Shown here piece by piece: positions 54,101 to 61,912 of a DNA stretch of 64,000 nt. The number at the start of each line of letters is the position of its first letter. The stretch's first letter is position 1. Source of the stretch: Natronorubrum bangense. Its GTDB lineage: Archaea; Halobacteriota; Halobacteria; Halobacteriales; Natrialbaceae. A program made the position numbers and the translations under genes. The notes beneath the pieces were generated by a model. The model saw only the letters and a program-made list of their open reading frames with translations. It ran no database searches and was not told the DNA's origin. The stretch lies in the NCBI RefSeq assembly GCF_004799645.1, contig NZ_CP031305.1, forward strand, positions 496,001 to 560,000, in the 5' to 3' direction.

Positions 54101-54320
54101 ACTCGAGACGCCGAACGCGGGAGCCAACGGCGACGGCATGCTCGTCCGTATTCGGGACGACGTCCGCCCGGTCGTGTTACACTGCGACCGCGTCCGCGGC
54201 CAGCAGGAAGTCGTCGTCAAGCCGTTCGAGGGGTTCATGGGCGGCATTCCGGGACTCAGCGGTGCAACGGTACGGGGACGGGGGGAGGTAGTCAACATTC
54301 TTGACGTGACGACATTATGA
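51138..54320 (+). CDS. cheA: Chemotaxis histidine kinase CheA with ~440-residue acidic linker
   Basis: From ATG 51138 the protein is 1060 residues, much longer than usual (~650). The HPt domain has H44 in RVAHTLKSNCGAMG; a P2-like domain (HEIYLSRLGLTECDNANNGV) spans about 150-240. A very acidic low-complexity linker fills about 245-685, with islands such as DELLDEFDEF, FDELQDELDELEFDEFD and DDFENYTGFTG. The dimerisation helix starts VEQIDSLLTLVEGLVTT, the ATPase has HLVRNAVDHGIE and DVSGRGVGMDVVK, and a CheW-like domain (VTVAIDDVLFLESGGEEFGI) ends the protein. It phosphorylates CheY and CheB. Confidence 0.94.
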   Translation: MTDYLTDFVQESEERITELNNALLTFEREPTNDEAMESIFRVAHTLKSNCGAMGLDAASDLAHAIEDLLDAVRTDDLEVTPELMDVIFEGVDELETLLDEVAATGETETDPSATIEALREHLDSQTASVVVTTPSAEEIDTVLERVDPPEDDDHEIYLSRLGLTECDNANNGVLVVDALIDAFDLLGTEPPRSDIEAGDDDGRIDAVFASAVGKTAIESGLEPVEAVADFELVTVTDRFESLEAADTEPSGSEHTEPQSADPGDEISSDEAKELEVDELLDEFDEFDNLDEMVEDVEDDDLEMFDDMGDAGSFDDLLDETQPDDDEHSSTSTADHGSAAASETAADADSTADESSESVDDASAVFNELKDEVEMVGFDELQDELDELEFDEFDSDDEVGMDELIGEDVDVHDDSFLDETADSEIDELLVEADDADADTASATPAAESSPEAETATRSEPDGEHDTEPSTATARDDAPDPVDDTTGPLETGEDGAAEPTDAEADAVAESEPTDHFGTTLEDDADSRAEFTAESAAEPSADDATDGSPSNEASDDPFAGDDDFENYTGFTGSEDESTEASTEFTSFDDDAFDDDFDDEAFEDDVFSDDDFDTAFGDDFDPDAGSTDSSSSALSGTPTESFGDDAVETESEGDDVIRRIDEPTFGQPEITIPETTDQPAVDEQTDDVQSIRVDVEQIDSLLTLVEGLVTTRVRLRDAVSEGEDTAALETELDDLSEVTTELQETVMDIRLVPLESVANRLPRVVRDIAREQNKEIEFEMTGESVELDRSILDRIGDPLIHLVRNAVDHGIESPDEREQADKSRDGTVEVHADRLRDSVTITVEDDGSGLDPDRLRSEAVEADVITETEAATLSDADAYELVFHPGLSTTDEVTDVSGRGVGMDVVKRTIEDLEGTVSIESERGEGTRVNMTVPVTVAIDDVLFLESGGEEFGIPTKAVLDIESASRLEQSDGHPVLPGSDGEYSLIQLADALETPNAGANGDGMLVRIRDDVRPVVLHCDRVRGQQEVVVKPFEGFMGGIPGLSGATVRGRGEVVNILDVTTL

Positions 54321-54344
54321 CAATTAACGAACACCCACACCCAC

Positions 54345-54350
54345 GGAGGA
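54345..54350 (+). promoter_or_regulatory. Shine-Dalgarno site of cheC
   Basis: GGAGGA stands 4 nt before ATG 54355, 34 bp after the cheA stop, so cheC is expected to be translated from a polycistronic message. Confidence 0.55.
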
Positions 54351-54354
54351 ATCC

Positions 54355-54960
54355 ATGACGCTAATGGTCGACATTCGAAAGTTGAGTCTTATCAATGAAA
54401 TGGCGAAAGTCGGGACGAACGGCGTCGCCGACAACATGAGCAAATTGACGGGCGAGAACGCCCAGATGGAGGTCACGAAAACGAACTTCATCGACATCGA
54501 CGACATCGGATCACAGCTCGATCCAGGCAAGCGAGTCGGCGTTCGCGTCCGATTGCTCGATCCGCCACACGGACACATCCTCATCCTCTTCCCCGAGGCG
54601 AGTGCAAAGAAAATCACGGCGATCATGCTTCGAGACGTCGTCGACGACATCTCCGACGTCTCGGGTAAGATGGCCAGAAGCGCCGTCGAAGAGATGGGGA
54701 ACATGATGGCGAGTGGCTTCATCGACGGCTGGGCCGACGTCCTCGGTCGCGCGATCGATATCGCAGCCCCCCAACTCGTCTATGCACAGACAGGGGAGAT
54801 CGTCACCCGGACAGCCGGGCTCGGTGGCGACGATCTCGCGCTGTTTTTCGACTCCGATCTGACCGTCCCAAGCTATCAGATCGAGGCCGAAATATACGCC
54901 TTCCCCGAGTTAGCGGAGTTCGTCGAAATGGTCAACAACATGGAAACGCCGACGACATGA
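54355..54960 (+). CDS. cheC: CheC-type CheY-P phosphatase, single module
   Basis: The 201-residue protein has a single CheC phosphatase helix, SAVEEMGNMMASGFIDGWAD, with E113 and N116 as the catalytic pair (S/D-x3-E-x2-N). It begins LMVDIRKLSLINEMAKVGTN as in haloarchaeal CheC. It dephosphorylates CheY-P, usually with CheD. It overlaps the double CheC by 4 bp. Confidence 0.92.
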   Translation: MTLMVDIRKLSLINEMAKVGTNGVADNMSKLTGENAQMEVTKTNFIDIDDIGSQLDPGKRVGVRVRLLDPPHGHILILFPEASAKKITAIMLRDVVDDISDVSGKMARSAVEEMGNMMASGFIDGWADVLGRAIDIAAPQLVYAQTGEIVTRTAGLGGDDLALFFDSDLTVPSYQIEAEIYAFPELAEFVEMVNNMETPTT

Positions 54961-56213
54961 AACTCGACGTCAACGCACTCGGAACGTTCTACCGGATGGC
55001 TCGAGAGGGTGCCGGACTCGCCGCTGGCCGGTTGACGCATATGACCGGCGTCGAGACACAGGTCGGCGTCACGAAACTCAACTTCATGCGCGGCGAGGAG
55101 ATCCGCCGAGAGTTCGAGGACTCGACGGAGAAAGTCGGCGTCCGTGTCAAACTGACCGGTGCGATCGAGGGCTACTCGATGATCGTCTTCGAACGAGAGA
55201 ACGCGTTTCGCATCATCGAAACCCTGCTCTCGGAGTCGGGCGCTGACGACGCTGTTGACGTCGACGGCGAGTTCGATGAAATGACACAAAGCGCCGCGAC
55301 CGAAGTCGGCCACATCATGAACAGCGGGTTCGTCGATGGCTGGGCCGACGTGCTGGAAGCAGTGATCGACGTCTCAACCCCCGAGTTCGTCGAAGGACAG
55401 TCCGCAGAACTCTTCTTCGGCGACATCGAGGAGACGCCCGACGACGATGACCTCGCGTTGCTCTTCCAGAGCCAGATCGAAACCGTCGGGACTGAAATCG
55501 GCTTCAGCCACTACCTCTTCCCGAAGCGGGCGTCGATGGCGTCGCTGCTCGATCGGCTGCGAACGAGCGGTGGCATCGAGTACGATAAACTCGATGGCTT
55601 CGACCGCATGGCTGAGCGCGGCGCCAAAGAGATCGCCAACACAGCCACGACGCTGACTGGCATCGAAACCAGCGTCGATATTCGACGGCTGAACTTCGTC
55701 TCACTCGAGGCCATCCCCCAACAGCTTCCGGACGAAACGCTCGTCGGCGTCGCCTTCGAGTTCGATGGGATGCCAAGCGGCTATCTACTCTTCCTGTTCG
55801 ACGAGGAGTCCGCCCACGAGATCGTCGATGCGATGGTTCCGATGGCTGTCGACGAGGACGGGTTCGGCGAGATGGGGACGAGCGCGATCAAAGAACTCGG
55901 CAACATCATGGCCAGTGGCTTCCTCGATGGCTGGGCGAACGTGTTGGATACGACGATCGACCACTCACCACCGGAGTTTATTCACGACATCGGCGCCGCA
56001 GCGGTCGATCCCGTGATCATCCAGCTCGGCGAGAACCAAGAGTTCACGTTCGTCTTCGACACCGTCGTCATGGCCGACGGCCGTGAATTCGACTGTGAAG
56101 TGTACGCGATCCCGGATGAAAACGACTTAGAGCGTGCGCTGAACGACCTCGAGGTCGATCGCATCGAGGAAACGCCGACGACAGCTGAATTTCAGGAACT
56201 CGATAACACATGA
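54957..56213 (+). CDS. cheC: Double CheC protein (two phosphatase modules)
   Basis: Two CheC modules are fused over 418 residues. The first (about 1-200) has TQSAATEVGHIMNSGF with E116 but H119 in place of the catalytic Asn. The second (about 215-400) has GTSAIKELGNIMASGF with E313 and N316, a complete site. The first module also lacks the usual partner hydrophobics, so only the second should dephosphorylate CheY-P. Halobacterium has several CheC proteins, and a fused pair is unusual. It overlaps cheD by 4 bp. Confidence 0.9.
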   Translation: MKLDVNALGTFYRMAREGAGLAAGRLTHMTGVETQVGVTKLNFMRGEEIRREFEDSTEKVGVRVKLTGAIEGYSMIVFERENAFRIIETLLSESGADDAVDVDGEFDEMTQSAATEVGHIMNSGFVDGWADVLEAVIDVSTPEFVEGQSAELFFGDIEETPDDDDLALLFQSQIETVGTEIGFSHYLFPKRASMASLLDRLRTSGGIEYDKLDGFDRMAERGAKEIANTATTLTGIETSVDIRRLNFVSLEAIPQQLPDETLVGVAFEFDGMPSGYLLFLFDEESAHEIVDAMVPMAVDEDGFGEMGTSAIKELGNIMASGFLDGWANVLDTTIDHSPPEFIHDIGAAAVDPVIIQLGENQEFTFVFDTVVMADGREFDCEVYAIPDENDLERALNDLEVDRIEETPTTAEFQELDNT

Positions 56214-56731
56214 AGACGTACGGAAGCGAGCCAGGTGCACCGACACCGGTTCAGGTCGGAATCTCTGAGCTGGTTGTCAGCGAAGGCGACGATACGCTCA
56301 AATCCTACGGATTGGGGTCGTGTCTCGCGATCGCGCTGTACGATCCGGACAGAGAGATCGGTGGACTTGCACACGTTATGCTACCGGATGGTGATGCTGC
56401 CGAAAACAGCGATCGCAAGCCCGGCAAATACGCCGACACCGCGATCCGGGCACTGCTTCGACGGATGGTCGAACAGGGCGCCAACTACACCGCCGTTGAA
56501 GCGAAAATCGCCGGCGGCAGCGATATGTTCGAGTTCGAAAGCTTCGGTGAGGGAGTTGGCCAGCGAAACATCACCGCGGCCAAGGCGGAACTCGAGAAAC
56601 TCGGCGTCCCGCTCATTGCCGAAGACGTCGGCGGTGACCACGGCCGAACCGTCGAGTTCACACCTGGAACGGGAACCCTCATCATCAAAACCGCTGACAA
56701 AAGCGTCGAACACGGGGTGACGGAGCTGTGA
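56210..56731 (+). CDS. cheD: Chemoreceptor glutamine deamidase CheD
   Basis: The 173-residue protein has the catalytic Cys in LKSYGLGSCLAIALYD and the His in GGLAHVMLPDG, then YTAVEAKIAGGSDMFEF and QRNITAAKAELEKLGVPLIA, all CheD signatures. It deamidates transducer glutamines and binds CheC. The preceding cheC genes and 4-bp overlaps on both sides indicate co-translation. Confidence 0.94.
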   Translation: MKTYGSEPGAPTPVQVGISELVVSEGDDTLKSYGLGSCLAIALYDPDREIGGLAHVMLPDGDAAENSDRKPGKYADTAIRALLRRMVEQGANYTAVEAKIAGGSDMFEFESFGEGVGQRNITAAKAELEKLGVPLIAEDVGGDHGRTVEFTPGTGTLIIKTADKSVEHGVTEL

Positions 56732-57582
56732 CCAACGAGGAGTTCGATGCGCTGTTGGCATACGTCGAGGACGAACTGGCGTTTGCGACGAGTCACTACA
56801 ACGATAGCTATCTCGACCGGCGAATCTCCTCGCGAATGCGTCGGACCCAAAGCGAAACGTACACCCAGTACCTCGACACGCTTCGAGCTAATCCCGACGA
56901 ACAGACGGCGCTGCTCGAGGCGCTGAGCATCAACGTCACCGGTTTCTTCCGGAATCCCGACGTCTGGTCGGGAATCCGTGAGGTACTGCAGTCTCTCAGC
57001 GACGCCAACAACACCGTTCGCGTCTGGAGTGCCGCGTGTGCTGACGGCCGTGAGCCATACTCGGTCGCGATGCTCGCTCACGACGATCCACTTATCGACG
57101 AATCTGCCGTCACAATTCTTGGGACTGATATCAGCGAACCGGCGCTCGAGACCGCCAAAAGTGGCGTGTACGAGGCATCCAGAACCATCGATCTCGATGA
57201 GCAACTTGGCTTCCTCGACGACTACACCAGATACGTCGATCGAGACGGCAACACGTTTCGGCTCAAAGACGATGTCAAACGTAACGTCACCTTCGAGCGC
57301 CATGATCTGATCAACGACGAGCCTAAAACGGGGTTCGATCTCGTGATCTGCCGGAACCTGTTTATCTACATCGACAACGAGTACAAACAGTCGATGCTTC
57401 GGACGATCGCCCGCTCGATCCGCCGAAACGGCGTGCTCGTCATCGGGAAGGCAGAAACGATCCCCCCAACCCTCAAGTCCGCGTTCACCGTTCGTGACAG
57501 TCGACTCCGGATCTATCACCGGGAGTCGACAGAGACGAACGGCCTGGCCTGTAATCAGCCAAATCCAAACTCGAGACCGTAA
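56728..57582 (+). CDS. cheR: Chemotaxis protein methyltransferase CheR
   Basis: The 284-residue SAM-dependent enzyme methylates transducer glutamates. It starts at GTG 56728, overlapping cheD (GTGA). The N-terminal helical domain has YVEDELAFATSHYNDSYLDR; the SAM motif WSAACADGREPYSVAMLAHD replaces the common WSAGCSTGEEPYS, and ILGTDISEPALETAKSGVYE, DLVICRNLFIYIDNE and RNGVLVIGKAETIP follow. The C-terminal extension is short. Confidence in the family is high. Confidence 0.93.
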   Translation: MTNEEFDALLAYVEDELAFATSHYNDSYLDRRISSRMRRTQSETYTQYLDTLRANPDEQTALLEALSINVTGFFRNPDVWSGIREVLQSLSDANNTVRVWSAACADGREPYSVAMLAHDDPLIDESAVTILGTDISEPALETAKSGVYEASRTIDLDEQLGFLDDYTRYVDRDGNTFRLKDDVKRNVTFERHDLINDEPKTGFDLVICRNLFIYIDNEYKQSMLRTIARSIRRNGVLVIGKAETIPPTLKSAFTVRDSRLRIYHRESTETNGLACNQPNPNSRP

Positions 57583-57663
57583 GATCGTAGCCGTTCTGGA
57601 CGCCGATCACGGCGGTTGAAACACACACGGGAGCTTACATACTGGCACACCGAACACTCACCA

Positions 57664-58932
57664 ATGAGTGCACTCGACCTGCAGGCCTTTGTCGATCGTT
57701 CCCGGGTGCTCGTGGATTCGACACCCCCTACGACGGGCCGGGAAACACGTGCCTGGCTCGTCGACCCGTTTCTCGCGACACTCGGCTGGGACATCCACGC
57801 CGACTCGTGTGTAACCGATACGACCGTCGACGGCACAGCCCTCGAATACGTCTGCTCGGTCGATGGGATCCCAGCGCTGTTCGTCGCCGTCGAACCGCTC
57901 GACGGCTCACTGAGCAAATCTCGCGCCGTGGCGCTTCTCGAGACGATGGCCTGGACAGGCGTCGACCGCGCAATCTACACCAACGGCGAGACGTTTCTCT
58001 TCCTCGCCGGCACGACCGATGTCGAACAGCTCGCATGCCAACTGCCGTCGCTTTCTGACCACGAATCCGCACTCACACACTACTCACAGGCAGCGGTTTC
58101 TCGTCGCCTCGAGCGCCACTCCCGCACATTCGTCGCCCGCCAACTCGCTGTCGAGCGGCCGGCACTCCTCGAGTCGATCGTCACAGCCCTCACGAATGCA
58201 ACCGAACAGGGCGACGTGTACACCACGGAGTTCGAATCTGCCACCGAACGATTCCTCGAGCAACTCGTCGCCTCGTTTGCGGATGACACTCGCGGGCCTG
58301 TCGCTGGTGACCTCGAGTCGTCCAGCCCCACGGACGTCTCGGTTCGGTTTTCCGAAACCGATATTTCGGACGACTCTCCCGTCGACCAGCAGCCGGTGAC
58401 CGAAACCGAACCGTCACGTGATGACACCGCTGGTGCTTCTAGTTCCGACAGAGGACCATCGGACCAACCCGATACGGACTCGAGTGGTTCCAGTGGCGAC
58501 TCTAGAGCCGACGCCGCCGACACCGATTCACCGACGCCGAGAGAGCGCAACGTTGAGGACTCGGGCGAGTCAGCGTCTACTGACGACGGCGAGTACGTCG
58601 TCCGGTTTTTCAACGACCACACCTCCATCGGCGCGATCGGCCACTCGAGTTCAGCACAGGCGTTGCTCGGCACCGCGGAGTATCTTTTCGACCGTGGCCT
58701 TTCCGGCGTCTCTGTTCCCTGGCAGCCCGATGAGACAGCCGACGACTGTGCCGTCCTGAACGACTCACCAACACACGCCGATGGCTCGCCGATGACTGCG
58801 CCACAGCAGCTCTCGAACGGGCTCTATCTCGAGACCGCCGGAACCGTCGACGACCACGCCGCTCGCGTCGACGCGCTCGTGGCTCGAGCCGGCTTGCGAG
58901 CGATGTTGACCGGCGACTGGGAGCGAGAATAA
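57664..58932 (+). CDS. HsdR_N-like, nuclease-inactive protein after cheR
   Basis: From ATG 57664 the 422-residue protein starts with ~130 residues resembling the N-terminal nuclease fold of type I restriction R proteins: RETRAWLVDPFLATLGWDIH, LEYVCSVDGIPALFVAVEPL and TGVDRAIYTNGETFLFLAGT. The PD-(D/E)xK residues are altered: E61 replaces Asp, and E77 is followed by Pro-Leu instead of x-Lys. Residues ~220-320 are an acidic disordered linker. The ~110-residue C-terminal domain (YVVRFFNDHTSIGAIGHSSS) is unknown. It ends the che operon, 81 bp after cheR, and may have a signalling rather than a restriction role. Confidence 0.7.
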   Translation: MSALDLQAFVDRSRVLVDSTPPTTGRETRAWLVDPFLATLGWDIHADSCVTDTTVDGTALEYVCSVDGIPALFVAVEPLDGSLSKSRAVALLETMAWTGVDRAIYTNGETFLFLAGTTDVEQLACQLPSLSDHESALTHYSQAAVSRRLERHSRTFVARQLAVERPALLESIVTALTNATEQGDVYTTEFESATERFLEQLVASFADDTRGPVAGDLESSSPTDVSVRFSETDISDDSPVDQQPVTETEPSRDDTAGASSSDRGPSDQPDTDSSGSSGDSRADAADTDSPTPRERNVEDSGESASTDDGEYVVRFFNDHTSIGAIGHSSSAQALLGTAEYLFDRGLSGVSVPWQPDETADDCAVLNDSPTHADGSPMTAPQQLSNGLYLETAGTVDDHAARVDALVARAGLRAMLTGDWERE

Positions 58933-58942
58933 GCTGTAACAG

Positions 58943-59785
58943 TTAGTACTCGAGGTCGACTTCGACGATGGTGACGACGACTCGCTCGAGGTCGCTACAT
59001 GTCCGTTTGATCTGATCACTTTCGTCGGCAGTATCCGTCCAACTGCCCTCAGTATCGAGTATCGAATCCCACGCATCGTCGTATGCAGTATCGCCCTCAT
59101 CGATCGCGATAGAAACGCTGTCGACCTCGTCGGTGTAAACAGCACTACTGCGGCTTTCGACGGACATCGTGACGCCCAGTCCGCTGCTGCTCTGGACCGA
59201 TCGGTCGTCTGCCGAGATCGTAACGAGCGAGATGACCGCTGCCTCGCGATCATCGCTACACACTATCTGGGGCTGTTTGCGAACGAGACTCCACTCTTCG
59301 GAGTCATCACCACGGACGAGGCCACCACCTTCGTAGGCGATCCGATCACCATCCGACGTATAAGCGAACTTGCCCAAATCGAGCGTTTCGCCGGTGGTGT
59401 AATACTGCGAGAAGTTCGCCTTATCTCTGTCAGTATGATTAATTGATTTGTTCTCACCACGTTTCTCGATCAAAATGTCGAGATTGGTTCCACTGTCACT
59501 CGATCTGACAGCCCCATCTCGCAACGAGAGTTCGCCGTAACGCTGGTTGATGCCGCTGTATCGGATGACGTCGTTGAAGTTGTCCGCAAGCGCGTCCATC
59601 GCCCGCTCGGCGTTGACGAGTTGTTCGTTTTCCTGGTAGTCGTCCATCGCCTGAAACCCGGTCGAGTACAGAATGCCGACAGAGCCGAGGATAATCGCGA
59701 AGACGAGAACGAATGCGACGACTTCGGAGACTGCCCGGTCGTCGTTCCGGGGTCGTCCGCTGGCGTCTGGCTTATGTTGTTTCAT
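58943..59785 (-). CDS. Pilin-like protein, DUF7289 type
   Basis: The 280-residue protein has a type IV pilin-like N-terminus: a basic stretch, then RAVSEVVAFVLVFAIILGSV in which the class III signal peptide is expected to be cleaved before the hydrophobic helix. The rest is polar and beta-rich. It is last in the minus-strand operon and overlaps the next upstream gene by 1 bp. From memory of haloarchaeal operons it belongs to DUF7289; a minor pilin role is inferred. Confidence 0.72.
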   Translation of the reverse strand: MKQHKPDASGRPRNDDRAVSEVVAFVLVFAIILGSVGILYSTGFQAMDDYQENEQLVNAERAMDALADNFNDVIRYSGINQRYGELSLRDGAVRSSDSGTNLDILIEKRGENKSINHTDRDKANFSQYYTTGETLDLGKFAYTSDGDRIAYEGGGLVRGDDSEEWSLVRKQPQIVCSDDREAAVISLVTISADDRSVQSSSGLGVTMSVESRSSAVYTDEVDSVSIAIDEGDTAYDDAWDSILDTEGSWTDTADESDQIKRTCSDLERVVVTIVEVDLEY

Positions 59786-60279
59786 CAGTCCACCGCCTCC
59801 AGTTCGATACCGTCACCCTCGTATTTGATTTCAATCGTCCCGCCTCGAACGGACTGTGGCGGTTCCTTGATCTGGTCACCGTCGACTGCGACGGGTACGT
59901 AGACCGTTACGTCGATGTCCTGGGCAGTCAGTCGTAGACAGGTCGTCGAATCGTTAAGCAATGAGGCATCCACCTCACTACAATCCTCTTTCAACGCCAC
60001 AGAGTACTGTGAGTTCGCGACGGATCGTGGGTGCTCGGCTGTGAGCGTGACCCTATCGTTGCTCTCGTTTGCGATCTGATCGACGTTATCGATCTCACCC
60101 GCCAGTCGCTCGCCGACGGTCTCGAGTGACGTCTGTGCCGACCGTTCGGTCTCCGTCTCGAGCATCGTACTGCCGGACATCAACAGCATGGCGATGAGGA
60201 TCGTCGTGATCCCGATCGTCAGGACGTGTGTGAGCGCGATCGACATCCCGCGGTCCGTCTCGTGTCTGGGTCCGATCAT
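59785..60279 (-). CDS. Pilin-like protein, DUF7266 type
   Basis: The 164-residue protein starts DRGMSIALTHVLTIGITTIL, a prepilin-like hydrophobic helix after a short charged leader. The remainder has conserved Cys in LKEDCSEVDASLLNDSTTCL and IEIKYEGDGIELEAVD at the end. It overlaps both neighbours by 1-4 bp in the operon. Its family is the haloarchaeal DUF7266 by position and appearance. Confidence 0.7.
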   Translation of the reverse strand: MIGPRHETDRGMSIALTHVLTIGITTILIAMLLMSGSTMLETETERSAQTSLETVGERLAGEIDNVDQIANESNDRVTLTAEHPRSVANSQYSVALKEDCSEVDASLLNDSTTCLRLTAQDIDVTVYVPVAVDGDQIKEPPQSVRGGTIEIKYEGDGIELEAVD

Positions 60280-60746
60280 GAGTTCTCTGGGCAGTCGCTA
60301 GCTTTGATCGTTCGTTCTTGTTCGTAGTGGTGCTCGTTCGAGTCGTACGTGATCGTGACGGTCGCATTGTCGCCTGCATAGATCTCATCAGCGTCCGCGC
60401 TGATATTCACCACTGCTGGACTCGAGTGGGCAGTCGAATTCTGATACAGATCATTGAACGCCGTGATGTTCTTTTTGGCCAGATCATCGTCGTCCTGCTC
60501 AGCGATCAGACATCCGACCCCTTGTTGAATCTCGAGTTCGGTCGCTTCAGCAGTGGTCGCACTCTGGCCCGTCTCGGATGACGAGAGCGTCTCGGTGTAG
60601 ACGACGCCGTTGAACACGACGACGACGCCGAGGATGATGAACGCGAGCGCGAGCGCGCCGATGAGGATCACTTGTCCTCGCTCGGTTCGAGTAGACTCAC
60701 ACGAGCGATTTCGCTCTCGACGTTCGCGAAGACGATCAGTCACCAT
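60276..60746 (-). CDS. Pilin-like protein, DUF7261 type
   Basis: The 156-residue protein has a basic N-terminus, then RGQVILIGALALAFIILGVV as the hydrophobic segment, and a polar domain with GVGCLIAEQDDDDLAKKN and ASDCPENS; the two Cys could form a disulphide outside the cell. It matches the DUF7261 type by order in the operon. It overlaps the next upstream gene by 7 bp. Confidence 0.7.
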   Translation of the reverse strand: MVTDRLRERRERNRSCESTRTERGQVILIGALALAFIILGVVVVFNGVVYTETLSSSETGQSATTAEATELEIQQGVGCLIAEQDDDDLAKKNITAFNDLYQNSTAHSSPAVVNISADADEIYAGDNATVTITYDSNEHHYEQERTIKASDCPENS

Positions 60747-61390
60747 ACGGCGACGCGCACCTCCACCACGTTGTAGACTTTGGAGTCATCATCAGTTGCT
60801 CGAGGAATTGGATAGTCATCATTTTCATCAACTGTTCCAGGACCACCCGTCAGTTCGTCATCCTGAAATAATGTCACCATGTAACTCGCAGTCACCGCTT
60901 CGGATTCGCCCTGATAGACGAGATACTCGCTTTCGTATTCGTCTTCAGATTTGTTCCAGTAGACGAGTTCAACGTTGTAACTCATCCCACGTTCGGTGAA
61001 CCGGTCCGAGAGGATCTCTCCGAGGACGAACTCGTCATACAACTCTGTCTGGTTCGATGCGTTGTAGTATCCTGTCACAGAGTCGCTTTCACTCGGATTG
61101 TGGAACTCAGAGGGGTCTGCACTGTCGCTGTCGTTCCAGTAGCGAACCATCTCGGAGAGATTCTTCTTTTCATCATGGTCCGCCGCCGCAGCGACGACGA
61201 GTGCATCCTGTGTCTCCTGTTGAACCTGTGATTGGGCCGTCCGGTCTGCTAACCCACCCGTCGTCGGCGTGATGACGACCGACTGCAGTGCCAACAGGAT
61301 CGCCATCAAGACGATCATGGCACTGATGAACCCCTCGAGAGTGTAGGCCTGTCCTCGGTCACTGTCGTTCGTAGAGTCGACTCGAGGCAT
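60740..61390 (-). CDS. Pilin-like protein, DUF7288 type
   Basis: The start is taken at ATG 61390 (MPRVDSTNDSDRGQ); GTG 61399 would overlap the previous gene. The segment RGQAYTLEGFISAMIVLMAI is a prepilin-like helix. It is followed by a polar domain with an N-glycosylation-like NASNQT and NVVEVRVAVW at the end. The protein matches the DUF7288 type. It lies between DUF7287 and DUF7261 in the operon. Confidence 0.7.
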   Translation of the reverse strand: MPRVDSTNDSDRGQAYTLEGFISAMIVLMAILLALQSVVITPTTGGLADRTAQSQVQQETQDALVVAAAADHDEKKNLSEMVRYWNDSDSADPSEFHNPSESDSVTGYYNASNQTELYDEFVLGEILSDRFTERGMSYNVELVYWNKSEDEYESEYLVYQGESEAVTASYMVTLFQDDELTGGPGTVDENDDYPIPRATDDDSKVYNVVEVRVAVW

Positions 61391-61392
61391 GG

Positions 61393-61911
61393 TTACCACA
61401 CCCTCACGACGAGTCTGTACGCCGCCTCGTCGCCGAGGCCTGATGGCGGCTCGTTGATCGTCACGATTCGGGCCGAACTGGCCGCTGACTGACCGTTGTA
61501 CTCGTGACCGATCGACATGACCGTTTCGCTCTCGTTGAGCTGTTCGATCTGCACGCTCACTTGGTCGCCTGCGGTCCGAAGGCCGACGCGCTTGTCCAGT
61601 TCGCCATCGGCTTCGTCGAACGCGGTCCCGTTGATCGTGTTCGGTGACGTATCCGAATCCGACAGATTGTCCACCAGCCGATCCGCGATCCGATCCGCCT
61701 GTGCCGTCTGTCCGCCGCTGACTGACGAATCGAACGGCGTCAGAATCGTCGGCAGAAAGGTAAAGACGAAGGCGACGGCCAGAATGAACACGCCGATCCC
61801 AACCGCGAAATCCTGCGTGGTCTGGCCACGATCGCGCAGCGAAATCGACAGCGTCCGCTGGCGGCGGCCTCGAGCCCGCCCATTCCGGTTTTGCGTTCGT
61901 TTCCGAGTCAT
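61393..61911 (-). CDS. Pilin-like protein, DUF7287 type
   Basis: The 172-residue protein has a long basic N-terminus, then RGQTTQDFAVGIGVFILAVA as the membrane or pilin-like helix, and a beta-rich C-terminal domain. It follows the TadC-like gene by 1 bp. Its order, with DUF7288, DUF7261, DUF7266 and DUF7289 after it, is what I recall from haloarchaeal PilC-associated operons. Confidence 0.7.
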   Translation of the reverse strand: MTRKRTQNRNGRARGRRQRTLSISLRDRGQTTQDFAVGIGVFILAVAFVFTFLPTILTPFDSSVSGGQTAQADRIADRLVDNLSDSDTSPNTINGTAFDEADGELDKRVGLRTAGDQVSVQIEQLNESETVMSIGHEYNGQSAASSARIVTINEPPSGLGDEAAYRLVVRVW

Positions 61912-61912
61912 C

